Shown here: positions 6,544 through 14,883 of the stretch, one piece after another
How the letters are laid out: each line of letters begins with the position of its first letter
How positions within the stretch are numbered: position 1 is the stretch's first letter
Assembly: GCA_910587935.1 (NCBI GenBank)
Contig: CAJUNP010000031.1
Coordinates: forward strand, 1-35,088
DNA length: 35,088 nt
Source: an uncultured Lachnospiraceae bacterium
Lineage (GTDB): Bacteria; Bacillota; Clostridia; Lachnospirales; Lachnospiraceae
Reading direction: 5' to 3'
Program-made: the position numbers and the translations under genes
Notes under the pieces: generated by a model
What the model saw: only the letters and a program-made list of their open reading frames with translations
Databases searched by the model: none
What the model was told of the DNA's origin: nothing

Positions 6544-8226
6544 CTATTTCTTTTCGCCCAGTCCCAGACGATTTACAGCCGAGAAAATTGCCCGTACCGA
6601 GGCTCTTGTAATATTAGAGCTTACACCTACGCCGTAGGTAACTTTTCCGCTGTCTACATCCAGCAAATGGATATAAGCCGCCGCCTGGGAATTGGAACCG
6701 CTCTGTAAAGCATGCTCCTCATAATCCAGGATCTTAATATCCAGTTCAAAAGTTTCCGCAAGTCCCCTCTTGGCGGCGTCAATGGGTCCGTTTCCTACAG
6801 CCTCAAAGGACTTTTCTGCGCCATGATCCGTATAAATAACGGTCACTTTCGTGTCAAACCGGCTCTCGGTCTCGCCGCTTAAATCCACAACATGCAGTTT
6901 GCGGAAGTGAATCGGTTCCTTTTTATCGAGGTATTCCTCACGAAAGGCATCCATAATCTGATCCGGCGCAACTTCTCCCTGTTTCTCGGATATGCTTTGA
7001 ATTACATTGGCAAACTCTTTATGCATGCCTTTGGGAAGCTTAAATCCAAAATACGTGTCCATAATAAAGGCTACGCCGCCCTTGCCGGACTGGGAATTAA
7101 TTCTGACAATCGGTTCATATTCTCTTCCGATATCGGAAGGATCAATCGGAAGATAAGGCACCTCCCAGTGCTCATTGCCGCGCTCCCGCATAGCTTTTAC
7201 CCCTTTATTGATTGCATCCTGATGGGAACCGGAAAATGCGGTAAAAACCAATTTGCCCGCGTAGGGATGCCGGGGATGAATTGGTATCTTACAGCATCTC
7301 TCATAAATCTCTATAATTTCGTTAATATGTTCCAGATTCAATTCAGGATTAATTCCCTGTGAAAACATATTATAGGCCACGTTCATGATGTCAACATTAC
7401 CGGTACGTTCCCCATTGCCAAACAGGGTGCCTTCCACCCGTTCCGCCCCGGCAAGCAACGCAAGCTCGGTACTTGCCACGCCGGTTCCCCTGTCATTGTG
7501 GGGATGCACACTCAGGATAATGCTGTCACGGTTTTTAAAATGGCGGTTCATCCATTCGATCTGATCCGCATATACGTTGGGCGTATTCATTTCTACGGTA
7601 GAAGGCAGATTTATAATGATAGGATTTTCTTTGTCGGCGCCCCATGCTTCCTGTACCGCAGTACAGATATCCAGCGCAAAGTCAAGTTCCGTTCCGGTAA
7701 AGCTTTCCGGAGAATACTCCAGGATAATTTTACCCGGAAAATTATTCGCACGTTCCTTCACCATGTTTGTTCCGCGCACCGCGATCTCTTTAATATGCTC
7801 GCGGTCCATCCCAAACACTACGTCCCTTTGCAGGGTAGAAGTGGAATTGTAAATATGTACAATGGCCTGGCTGCATCCCTCGATCGCTTCGAAAGTACGG
7901 TCAATCAATTCTTCACGACACTGCGTCAATACCTGTACTTTTACATCCTCGGGAATCATCCTGCGGTCAATTAACTGACGCAAAAAGTCGAATTCGATCT
8001 GGCTGGCTGCCGGAAATCCCACTTCAATTTCCTTAAATCCCAGACGGATGAGATATTGGAACATCTCGATTTTTTCCTGTACCACCATGGGATCGATCAG
8101 GGCCTGATTACCGTCCCGTAAATCCACGCTGCACCATACCGGAGCCTTTTCTATTTCTTTGCCGGGCCATTGTCTTTCCGGATAGCTTACCACCGGATTC
8201 TTTTTGTATCTCTTATAATTTAACAT
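6544..8226 (-). CDS. leuA: 2-isopropylmalate synthase, long form
   Basis: LeuA condenses acetyl-CoA with 2-oxoisovalerate, the committed step to leucine. The 560-residue protein is of the longer type: an N-terminal HMGL-like TIM barrel with the metal-binding/catalytic DLRDGNQAL (Arg37, Asp38), the SVHPHNDRGTG metal-ligand motif, the GNGERTGNVD loop, a linker with FSGSHQDAI, and the C-terminal LeuA regulatory domain (from about residue 430) that senses leucine. The start follows AGGTGAGGTG. The upstream gap to ptsH is only 76 nt and is filled by a hairpin; no T-box or leader peptide is visible, so feedback is expected mainly at the enzyme. GH20 follows after 18 nt. Confidence 0.95.
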   Translation of the reverse strand: MLNYKRYKKNPVVSYPERQWPGKEIEKAPVWCSVDLRDGNQALIDPMVVQEKIEMFQYLIRLGFKEIEVGFPAASQIEFDFLRQLIDRRMIPEDVKVQVLTQCREELIDRTFEAIEGCSQAIVHIYNSTSTLQRDVVFGMDREHIKEIAVRGTNMVKERANNFPGKIILEYSPESFTGTELDFALDICTAVQEAWGADKENPIIINLPSTVEMNTPNVYADQIEWMNRHFKNRDSIILSVHPHNDRGTGVASTELALLAGAERVEGTLFGNGERTGNVDIMNVAYNMFSQGINPELNLEHINEIIEIYERCCKIPIHPRHPYAGKLVFTAFSGSHQDAINKGVKAMRERGNEHWEVPYLPIDPSDIGREYEPIVRINSQSGKGGVAFIMDTYFGFKLPKGMHKEFANVIQSISEKQGEVAPDQIMDAFREEYLDKKEPIHFRKLHVVDLSGETESRFDTKVTVIYTDHGAEKSFEAVGNGPIDAAKRGLAETFELDIKILDYEEHALQSGSNSQAAAYIHLLDVDSGKVTYGVGVSSNITRASVRAIFSAVNRLGLGEKK

Positions 8227-8250
8227 AATAACACCTCACCTTTTCTACAT

Positions 8251-8280
8251 AAAATCAGCCCATCCGTCCAAGATGGGCTG
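8251..8280 (-). terminator. hairpin between ptsH and leuA (weak terminator or attenuator)
   Basis: CAGCCCATC and GATGGGCTG form a perfect 9-bp stem with a 7-nt loop. On the minus strand it is followed by ATTTTATG, a weak T-run. Because only about 25 nt separate it from the leuA ribosome site, it probably lets part of the ptsH transcription through to leuA. Confidence 0.6.
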
Positions 8281-8302
8281 TTAATTGCTCCTGTATCCGG
8301 AG

Positions 8303-8566
8303 TTATTCTCCGAGACCGTTCTCAATCGCTGCAACAAGACTCTTTAGCGCTTCCTGTTCATCCTCGCCGTCGCAGGTGAATTCAATCTCATCACCGCACT
8401 TTACGCATGCACCCAAGACGCTCAAGACACTTTTTGCATTAGCCGTATTCTCTCTGAACGTAAACGTAATCAATGACTTAAACTGCATTGCTTCCTTACA
8501 TAGAATACCTGCCGGTCTCAGGTGTAGTCCTGTAGGGTTCTTAATTACTACCTTCTGGCTTACCAT
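8303..8566 (-). CDS. ptsH: HPr phosphocarrier protein
   Basis: The 87-residue protein is a complete HPr. Active-site His15 is in PTGLHLRPAG (Leu instead of the common Ala after His), and the regulatory Ser46 in NAKSVLSVLG fits phosphorylation by HPr kinase as in Firmicutes. It passes phosphate from Enzyme I to sugar-specific EIIA proteins and, as P-Ser-HPr, takes part in carbon catabolite control in this phylum. The start follows GGGAGGGAG. It has its own sigma-A promoter at 8637-8665 and a hairpin behind it. No ptsI lies next to it. leuA follows on the same strand. Confidence 0.95.
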   Translation of the reverse strand: MVSQKVVIKNPTGLHLRPAGILCKEAMQFKSLITFTFRENTANAKSVLSVLGACVKCGDEIEFTCDGEDEQEALKSLVAAIENGLGE

Positions 8567-8636
8567 GGTGCTCTCCCTCCCATTTCTTATCTGTCTTTAC
8601 CGCATTTTCCCAACCGAAACCTTACGCGCTGTTTTA

Positions 8637-8665
8637 ACTATATCACTATTTCCAAAACATGCCAA
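8637..8665 (-). promoter_or_regulatory. sigma-A promoter of ptsH
   Basis: Minus-strand TTGGCA (complement of 8660-8665) and TATAGT (complement of 8637-8642) with a 17-nt spacer, about 70 nt before the ptsH start. Confidence 0.75.
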
Positions 8666-8684
8666 GTATTTTCTTACAATCGCC

Positions 8685-8698
8685 TGATTAATTAATCA
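8685..8698. repeat. 14-bp perfect palindrome upstream of the ptsH promoter
   Basis: TGATTAATTAATCA reads the same on both strands and lies 19 nt upstream of the ptsH -35 box, just after the glmM stop. It could be an operator for a dimeric regulator; its AT-only centre also allows chance occurrence. Confidence 0.35.
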
Positions 8699-8718
8699 TA
8701 GCAATATCCACCGACATT

Positions 8719-10068
8719 CTAGAACATGATATCCTGAATCAAGTTTGCCAGACGCTTTGCTTCTTCATCAATTTGCTTCTGATCTTTTCCTTCAATCATA
8801 ACCCTTACCAGAGGTTCCGTTCCCGACGGGCGAATCAGAACTCTGCCCTCGCCCTGGAAGCGTTCCGAAACTTCCGCAATGGCATTGGCAATTTCCGGAT
8901 AATCCAGATATCTTTCTTTTTTATGATTGGCTACCTTCGCGCCTGCCTGTGCCTGCGGCATCATTTCCATAATGCCAGACAATTCTGACAAACTTTCCTT
9001 CGTTTCAACCATTACCTGAAGTAAATGGAGTGCGCTCAGCAGGCCGTCTCCCGTCGTATTCTCATCCAGAAAAATAACGTGCCCCGACTGTTCTCCGCCC
9101 AAGCTGGCGCCGATTTCCCGCATGCGTTCCAATACGTAACGGTCTCCGACTTTTGTCTGCTCAACCATAATATCGTTTTGCTCTGCCATCATAAAAAATC
9201 CGAGATTGCTCATAACGGTGGCAACAATGGTATTGTTTTTCAGCAATCCCTGATTCTTCATATAATTACCCACAATCGCCATAAGCTGATCGCCGTTTAT
9301 CAGATTGCCCAATTCATCCACGGCCATTAAGCGGTCTGCATCGCCGTCAAAAGCAAGGCCGATATCTGCCTTTTCGTATACTACCCTTGCCTGCAGTTCT
9401 TCCGGATGGGTGGAACCGCAGTTTGCGTTAATATTCGTACCGTCAGGATTATTATGTATGGCTACCACATTGGCTCCCAGCTCTTTCAACGCTTCCACGG
9501 AAGTATAAAAAGAGGCTCCCTCCGCACAGTCCACCACGACTTTTAATCCGCTTAAGTCAACGTTAACAGATTGAATGGCATGATTGATATATTCTTCTCT
9601 CGCATCATTGCGGTATTTTATCTTCCCGACACGGGATCCCGTAGGAAATTTAATACCATGCATATCACTTTTTATTAATTCTTCTATCTCATCTTCCAAA
9701 GCATCAGGAAGTTTGAATCCGTTTCCGTCAAAAAATTTAATTCCGTTAAACTCAACCGGATTATGCGAAGCAGAAATAACGACGCCGGCATCAACCTTAT
9801 ATTTCTTCGTAAGATATGCAATCGCCGGAGTAGGAACAACACCTACATAAATACAGTTTGCCCCTACGGAACATGCTCCCGCCATTAGCGCGTTTGCCAG
9901 CATATCCCCGGAAATTCGGGTATCACACCCAACCATAATCGTTGGTTTATGCTGGTTTTCTTTTGTCAATACAAATGCGCCTGCCTGCCCTAGCTGCATT
10001 GCAAGCACAGGTGTCAATTCCTCATTCGCTACGCCTCTGACACCATCCGTTCCAAATAAACGTCCCAT
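8719..10068 (-). CDS. glmM: phosphoglucosamine mutase
   Basis: GlmM converts glucosamine-6-phosphate to glucosamine-1-phosphate for UDP-GlcNAc and peptidoglycan synthesis. All signatures are present in 449 residues: N-terminal GRLFGTDGVRG, the phosphoserine loop ISASHNP with Ser101, the Mg-binding DGDADR, the GEQSGH substrate loop, and the C-terminal phosphate-binding RPSGTEP. It starts 5 nt after cdaR and closes the conserved cdaA-cdaR-glmM group, in which GlmM is known in other Firmicutes to bind and inhibit CdaA, linking c-di-AMP to cell-wall precursor flux. No good terminator is visible in the 150 nt after it. Confidence 0.97.
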   Translation of the reverse strand: MGRLFGTDGVRGVANEELTPVLAMQLGQAGAFVLTKENQHKPTIMVGCDTRISGDMLANALMAGACSVGANCIYVGVVPTPAIAYLTKKYKVDAGVVISASHNPVEFNGIKFFDGNGFKLPDALEDEIEELIKSDMHGIKFPTGSRVGKIKYRNDAREEYINHAIQSVNVDLSGLKVVVDCAEGASFYTSVEALKELGANVVAIHNNPDGTNINANCGSTHPEELQARVVYEKADIGLAFDGDADRLMAVDELGNLINGDQLMAIVGNYMKNQGLLKNNTIVATVMSNLGFFMMAEQNDIMVEQTKVGDRYVLERMREIGASLGGEQSGHVIFLDENTTGDGLLSALHLLQVMVETKESLSELSGIMEMMPQAQAGAKVANHKKERYLDYPEIANAIAEVSERFQGEGRVLIRPSGTEPLVRVMIEGKDQKQIDEEAKRLANLIQDIMF

Positions 10069-10073
10069 TTGCT

Positions 10074-11357
10074 TTATTCCTCCACTTCTTCCAAAACAAT
10101 TCCTACTTTGGCAGGCTGTTCCGTCTTGATATCCTCCGGGAAAGTAAACTGCACGGTGGTCTCATAAGTCCCTTTTCTCCACCTTGTAATATTCCCCTCT
10201 TCTTTTACATCCCGCATATCGACATAGCCGATTATGTCGTCAGCGTTAATTTGATTGATTGTAGTTGTCAATCCGGTCAATACAATTTCCAATAATTCTT
10301 TATCGTTCTCAAAAGCTGCCGTAAATCCATCCGGTACATTGGATACCTTTACCTGGTTGGAATTAATACGGAAAGTTCTGGTAATCGTAGGTTCTATATA
10401 AACCGTTACGGCAGCCCTGCCATTAAAGCCGCTGTCTGCCAGACTAACATTACCCGGCAGATAATCCTTTATATTGACAATGGTTATCATATTTTCACTC
10501 TGCCCGGTGATATTGAGTTCCTCAGCCGGTATTTCAATACGGCTGATATTATTCAGTACACTGCTGGCGCCGGCAAGCAATACTGCGGCCGGATCACTCA
10601 CAACCTCACCGGTAGCCATATATCCGTTGGCAGGAGTCCCCATTACCGTATAGGAAAGCGGTACACTTTTGGTTGCCAACACCTCGACGGCAACCCTTAC
10701 GGAGGTCACCCTTTGCTTAATGGCATCGGATTGCACCAGATTTCCTTCCTTATCGTAAAGCTTAACATCCGCATAAGTTGCAATCCCTGCCGTCGCATCC
10801 GTTACATCCACTTCTGCAACTGCTTTGTCAATAGTATTAATTACCGATTCGGCTCCCACAACAATAATCTGGTTCTGATCCGGAATCATATTTCCCAGCA
10901 TATATCCTTCCGCCACTTCCCCCACCGCATTCACATGCAGTATAAGGCGGATTGTTTTCTCATTCTCGATATTTAATTTTACGGTGTTAATACTGCCGCG
11001 GATTCTGGTAATATCCGCGTTATATCTGCTGGTAGTGTAAAATTCAATCGGTATGGTGTTATCATCGGTCAGTTTATTAAAATCTGCTTTTGCAATGATA
11101 TCCTCGTCTTTTAACTGCGCCACTACGCTTCTTGGCCCATAAACCGTAATACTTTTTACTAAATCCGTGTTTTCAAGAACTTCATAAATTAAATTCTGTT
11201 CCGTTAATATCTCCGTATTTTCGAATTTGACGGAGACATTGGTAAAGGTCTGCGTATTGGTCGGATCTTCCACATTAATTACGATTAACCAGAGACAGAA
11301 CGCAAACAAAAGGGAAGCTATCTTTAACGGCCAGTTACTCAACAGCTTTTTCTTCAT
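10074..11357 (-). CDS. cdaR: CdaR, YbbR-domain regulator of the diadenylate cyclase
   Basis: A 427-residue extracytoplasmic protein: short basic N-terminus, one membrane anchor (WPLKIASLLFAFCLWLIVIN), then several tandem YbbR repeats of about 80-90 residues rich in beta strands, as in CdaR. In other Firmicutes CdaR sits on the outer face and modulates CdaA. The frame begins within the cdaA stop (ATGA overlap of 4 nt), showing translational coupling, and glmM follows after 5 nt. Normal length, no breaks. The identification rests on the YbbR architecture and the gene order. Confidence 0.92.
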   Translation of the reverse strand: MKKKLLSNWPLKIASLLFAFCLWLIVINVEDPTNTQTFTNVSVKFENTEILTEQNLIYEVLENTDLVKSITVYGPRSVVAQLKDEDIIAKADFNKLTDDNTIPIEFYTTSRYNADITRIRGSINTVKLNIENEKTIRLILHVNAVGEVAEGYMLGNMIPDQNQIIVVGAESVINTIDKAVAEVDVTDATAGIATYADVKLYDKEGNLVQSDAIKQRVTSVRVAVEVLATKSVPLSYTVMGTPANGYMATGEVVSDPAAVLLAGASSVLNNISRIEIPAEELNITGQSENMITIVNIKDYLPGNVSLADSGFNGRAAVTVYIEPTITRTFRINSNQVKVSNVPDGFTAAFENDKELLEIVLTGLTTTINQINADDIIGYVDMRDVKEEGNITRWRKGTYETTVQFTFPEDIKTEQPAKVGIVLEEVEE

Positions 11358-12247
11358 ACCTGACTCTTCCCCTTTCGCTTGATACGTTTTTCTATTTTTA
11401 CTTTTATATGTGCCTTTTCTTCTTCCGGTTCCTTATTCTTAAAGCCGGAAAGCCTTTGTGTTAAACGTTCCGCGCTTAATCCTCTCTCCAATTTTCCATC
11501 GTATGCCGCGCTGATTTTTCCGGTTTCTTCTGAAACAATCAAGGTCAGTGAATCCGTTGCCTCGGAAATTCCGACGCCGGCCCTGTGCCTGGTTCCAAGA
11601 TCTTTACTCAGCTCCATATTATCGGACAGCGGGAGATAACAGGTTGCCGAAGTTACCCGGTTGCCGTTGATCACAACCGCACCGTCATGTAACGGCGTAT
11701 TATGCTCAAAGATATTGATTAAAAGCTGGCTGGTTACAATTGCATCCACATCGATTCCCGTTCTCTCATACTCATTCAAAGACTGCTTCTGCGCAATTAC
11801 AATCAGCGCCCCTGTCTTAGCCTTCCCCATCTCCACACAGGCTTTTACGATCTCCTGTACGGTCTTATCAGACATCAGGGTGTCTTCCCTTTTTGCGGAT
11901 TCAAAGGGAAGTACGGAATACAACAGATTTTTCTTGCCCAGTTCTTCCAGCGCCTTCCGCAGTTCCGGCTGCATAATAACGATTAAAGCGGTAACGGCAA
12001 ATCCCAGGACGTTTCTTGCAATCCACTGAATTGTCTGCATTTTAAAAATAATAGCCAGCAGCATAAAAAGAAAAATAACCAGTAGACCTTTCATTAACAC
12101 CCATGCCCTGGTATTTTTAACCCACACAATAATATGGTACACAAAATAGGAGATAATTAATATCTCTAAAATATCCGTCACACCAATTTTTAAGGGGAAA
12201 CGAATGCTTCCTATAAATTCTGTTACCTCTGCGGTCAGCTGCTCCAT
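11354..12247 (-). CDS. cdaA: membrane diadenylate cyclase CdaA
   Basis: CdaA makes c-di-AMP from two ATP. The N-terminus has three membrane helices (about 20-100), then a DAC (DisA_N) domain with the active-site motifs DGAVVI and GTRHRAG. A basic C-terminal tail (KIEKRIKRKGK) follows. Length 297 is slightly longer than usual because of that tail. The start codon is 23 nt after the upstream membrane-protein gene; cdaR overlaps its stop. c-di-AMP controls potassium and osmolyte transport and cell-wall homeostasis in Firmicutes, and the operon context with glmM supports this. Confidence 0.96.
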   Translation of the reverse strand: MEQLTAEVTEFIGSIRFPLKIGVTDILEILIISYFVYHIIVWVKNTRAWVLMKGLLVIFLFMLLAIIFKMQTIQWIARNVLGFAVTALIVIMQPELRKALEELGKKNLLYSVLPFESAKREDTLMSDKTVQEIVKACVEMGKAKTGALIVIAQKQSLNEYERTGIDVDAIVTSQLLINIFEHNTPLHDGAVVINGNRVTSATCYLPLSDNMELSKDLGTRHRAGVGISEATDSLTLIVSEETGKISAAYDGKLERGLSAERLTQRLSGFKNKEPEEEKAHIKVKIEKRIKRKGKSQV

Positions 12248-12270
12248 CTGCTACATTCCCATCTGCTTTA

Positions 12271-13284
12271 TCATTCCTGATCATAACTCCGCGTCCGGCC
12301 CGCTCCTCTGGTCCCCGTGCTGCGGGTACCTCCTCTGTTCTGTGAGGACACACTATGCCGCTGCGTATTGATCTTCTTTACTGTTTTAGTAGGTGTCGAA
12401 ACGGTAATCTTCGGCACCGCTTTCACATAATAATAATATTCATCGTCTTCAAATTGTACCTTTTCCGTTCTGCTGTAATCTAAATTTAATACAAAAAACT
12501 GGAGTACCTTTGCTAAAAGTACGGAAACCGCCGTACCAAACATAACGCCTATAACGGAAACTTTGGTGTCATAAATCAAATCTCCCAGAAGAAGAATTAC
12601 CATATTGATAATCGCTCCTCCTATCATAGCTATAGTCCAAGAATGATCTATTGACATTCTGCGGATGGTATAAACTACAATAACGGTAATTGCAAATGCC
12701 GCTACCGTAACCAGCATACCCTTGCTTCCAAGCATACTGTCTATAACCATTCGAAATCTTGCAGATGCCTCGCCTGCATCCATAGCGCTTAATGTAGTCG
12801 CATTGCCGCTGACATAGGAAACCAGATAATAAACAATCGTTCCGCAGCTTACAGACACCGCAGACGCAGGTGTTCCGACCAGTCCCATTGCGATCGGCAT
12901 CACATAAGGAATACGCAGCATAAAACAAATGGGCGTTAACAGCACTACCAGCGTATCCTTGGGGCTAAACCGGAAATACATCAAAAACATCACCATAAAC
13001 AATGCCAGGGCTACAACCGCCACTTCCAGAGCCAGGGCGTACAGATGCAGTAAAATGAAGAGCGCCGCAAAAAACAAAATGAATCCAACCGGAAGAAAAG
13101 AACACATTAACGCCGCAATCAGTAAAATTGCAGCATTGTTAATTTTTTCCATAAACCCGAGGCTCGTATTAATAACCAACAAAGACAACCCGGCCAGCAA
13201 AAATTTAAGAATCGGCGTAATAAAAACCTCATAACTCCCATAAAACTTTTTGAGGTATTCTTTAAATACAAGTAAACTGGTCAT
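12271..13284 (-). CDS. polytopic membrane protein of unknown function upstream of cdaA
   Basis: I cannot name this 337-residue protein. It has about eight to ten hydrophobic segments between residues 20 and 275, with several helix pairs containing Gly/Pro/Ser kinks (for example GLVGTPASAVSVSCGTIVYY), and a hydrophilic C-terminal tail of about 60 residues that is rich in Ser, Thr, Arg and Gly and probably cytoplasmic. The start follows GAAAGGA. It is packed into the cdaA-cdaR-glmM operon (23 nt before cdaA) and, as far as I remember, similar proteins occur at this place in other Lachnospiraceae. A role connected with c-di-AMP signalling, transport or envelope is suggested by position only. Confidence 0.75.
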   Translation of the reverse strand: MTSLLVFKEYLKKFYGSYEVFITPILKFLLAGLSLLVINTSLGFMEKINNAAILLIAALMCSFLPVGFILFFAALFILLHLYALALEVAVVALALFMVMFLMYFRFSPKDTLVVLLTPICFMLRIPYVMPIAMGLVGTPASAVSVSCGTIVYYLVSYVSGNATTLSAMDAGEASARFRMVIDSMLGSKGMLVTVAAFAITVIVVYTIRRMSIDHSWTIAMIGGAIINMVILLLGDLIYDTKVSVIGVMFGTAVSVLLAKVLQFFVLNLDYSRTEKVQFEDDEYYYYVKAVPKITVSTPTKTVKKINTQRHSVSSQNRGGTRSTGTRGAGRTRSYDQE

Positions 13285-13312
13285 TCTTAATCCTTTCGAA
13301 AATCATCCTGTC

Positions 13313-13696
13313 TTAATCGTACAGGCCGGATAACTTTCTCAAATTATTATAGTACTTCTTCAGGCTCTTTTTAGCCCTTTTATAACGTATCGAAAATATA
13401 ATATAGGATATAACTCCGTATATAACCACAACAACAGCATACAGGATAAGTATATTTTTCACAAACTGCAGCAGATCCATTTTATATATATTCAGCATAA
13501 ATCCTTCAAAATCATAAAACAAATAAAGCGCAAAACATAATCCGAAGGATATCGTGGCGCAAATAACCGCCTTCAGCACTTCTTTTCCTATATAATCGCT
13601 TCGGAAATAATTGCCGATGCTCATATTGCCCCTGCCTTCCCCATTTTCATAGGATGCCATCCGGGTCATCAGTATTACTCGTTCTTCATTTAACAT
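13313..13696 (-). CDS. small two-helix membrane protein, unknown function
   Basis: A 127-residue protein with two membrane helices (about 40-60 and 83-105), a soluble N-terminus and a strongly basic C-terminus (RYKRAKKSLKKYYNNLRK). No known domain is recognised. The ATG at 13696 follows AGGAGAG; a second Met at position 10 is possible. It lies between yvyF (17 nt gap) and the polytopic membrane protein (28 nt gap), so it belongs to the same transcript. Charge pattern suggests both ends are cytoplasmic and the tail may touch lipid headgroups or nucleic acid; this is inference. Confidence 0.7.
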   Translation of the reverse strand: MLNEERVILMTRMASYENGEGRGNMSIGNYFRSDYIGKEVLKAVICATISFGLCFALYLFYDFEGFMLNIYKMDLLQFVKNILILYAVVVVIYGVISYIIFSIRYKRAKKSLKKYYNNLRKLSGLYD

Positions 13697-13713
13697 GAAA
13701 ACTCTCCTATTTA

Positions 13714-14121
13714 CTATTCACGTTCCAGAAAACGCATTTTGGAACTGTTGTCTTTTTTTACCGGAGCCGCAACAGAACCTGTTTTGCCAATTGCCTTTTT
13801 AAAATCGGCCGCCATATCATGCTTGCAGTTTTCACAATACCGGCCGCTTTTAATAGCTTTCCCGCAATTCTCACAGTTCAGTCCGACTGCGGAATCGGCT
13901 GTCAGCTCCAGCCTCTCCTCTCTCAGCCACTGATAAATCTGATTGGTTTCCACTTCACAGGCTTCCGAAAGCTGCTGTACCCCTATACCCGGATGTTCAC
14001 GTATATACGTTTTCACTTCCTGAAATTTATTTTCCATATCTTGCCTGCACCTGGGACAGACAAAAGGACCGGATACATAGTTAAAAAGTCTGCCGCATTT
14101 TCTACAATTTCTTACGTTCAT
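13714..14121 (-). CDS. yvyF: YvyF-type flagellar operon protein (zinc ribbons plus HTH)
   Basis: The 135-residue protein has an N-terminal zinc ribbon (CRKCGRLF ... CPRC), a winged or simple helix-turn-helix middle (GVQQLSEACEVETNQIYQWL) and a second ribbon (CENCGKAI ... CENC), which is the layout of YvyF/TIGR03826 proteins found next to comF and flagellar genes in Bacillus. The ATG at 14121 is chosen because AAGGAGAAAATT precedes it; an upstream in-frame start adding 12 residues has no ribosome site. It follows comFC at 49 nt, the same order as in Bacillus (comFC-yvyF-flgM), though flgM is absent here. The role in flagellar expression is inferred from that synteny. Confidence 0.8.
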   Translation of the reverse strand: MNVRNCRKCGRLFNYVSGPFVCPRCRQDMENKFQEVKTYIREHPGIGVQQLSEACEVETNQIYQWLREERLELTADSAVGLNCENCGKAIKSGRYCENCKHDMAADFKKAIGKTGSVAAPVKKDNSSKMRFLERE

Positions 14122-14170
14122 AATTTTCTCCTTTTCTGCCTTTCCGGAAATTCCCACGCTTCCGGCCGGC

Positions 14171-14872
14171 TTATATTCCCTTTCCGACGGCGAGCGTTAT
14201 AAAATAAACCGTATGCACCCCATGTCTGGAAAATTCCATGGATATCGCATCAATGGTGCTGCCCGTCGTATAAATATCATCAACAATTATAATCGTATTT
14301 AATTTTACATCATTTTGAATTATTTTAAAAGCCCTTTTCAAATTATTTTGTCTTTGAGCGGGATTTAATTGCTTCAACGGCTGTGTGTCCCTGCCGCGTA
14401 CAACCAAATCTTCCCTTACCGGAATCCCCCACTCCTTTCCCAGAGCCCTTGCAAACAAGGCCGCCTGATTATACCCTCTCTGCCGCATCCGGGATGCATG
14501 TAAGGGCACGGGAACCAGCACTTCCGCTTTTTTCAGTTCTTTCTCATCCGCCAGCAGATCCGCCGCCGCTTTTCCGTAAAAATCCGAATACTCCTGCCGT
14601 CTTCCGTATTTAAAACGATAAATCGATTGCGCGGCGCTGTCGTAGGTAAATACGGCTCGCCCTCTTCTGTAATAATGCTTCTTTTTTGTGCAGTCATAAC
14701 AAAATTCCCGTTCTTCCTGCCGCAGGGGTTTGCCGCATCTGCAGCACCATGGTTCCCCGACAGGAACCAGTTTTCCTTCGCACTTTTCGCAGACTCCCCG
14801 TTTCCGAAATCCGACAATCCCATCGCACACGGGACATCTTAGCGGAAATAATAATTCCTTAATATAATTCAT
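14171..14872 (-). CDS. comFC: ComF family protein (phosphoribosyltransferase fold)
   Basis: The 233-residue protein has a cysteine-rich N-terminus (CPVC, CEKC, CCRCG, CYDC) followed by a type I PRTase domain with the PRPP-binding motif IIIVDDIYTTGSTIDA and VLVPVPLH. ComFC/ComF proteins assist DNA uptake or handling of incoming single strands in competent bacteria, with the biochemical role unsettled. The gene starts 11 nt after recD2. No comFA helicase is present; RecD2 is the helicase next to it here. Normal length, start preceded by AGGGGGAG. Confidence 0.9.
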   Translation of the reverse strand: MNYIKELLFPLRCPVCDGIVGFRKRGVCEKCEGKLVPVGEPWCCRCGKPLRQEEREFCYDCTKKKHYYRRGRAVFTYDSAAQSIYRFKYGRRQEYSDFYGKAAADLLADEKELKKAEVLVPVPLHASRMRQRGYNQAALFARALGKEWGIPVREDLVVRGRDTQPLKQLNPAQRQNNLKRAFKIIQNDVKLNTIIIVDDIYTTGSTIDAISMEFSRHGVHTVYFITLAVGKGI

Positions 14873-14883
14873 AAAACTCCCCC

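Noticed and set aside
8227..8302. T-box or leucine leader peptide for leuA
   Set aside because: The gap is only 76 nt and shows neither a T-box sequence nor an open frame with leucine codons.
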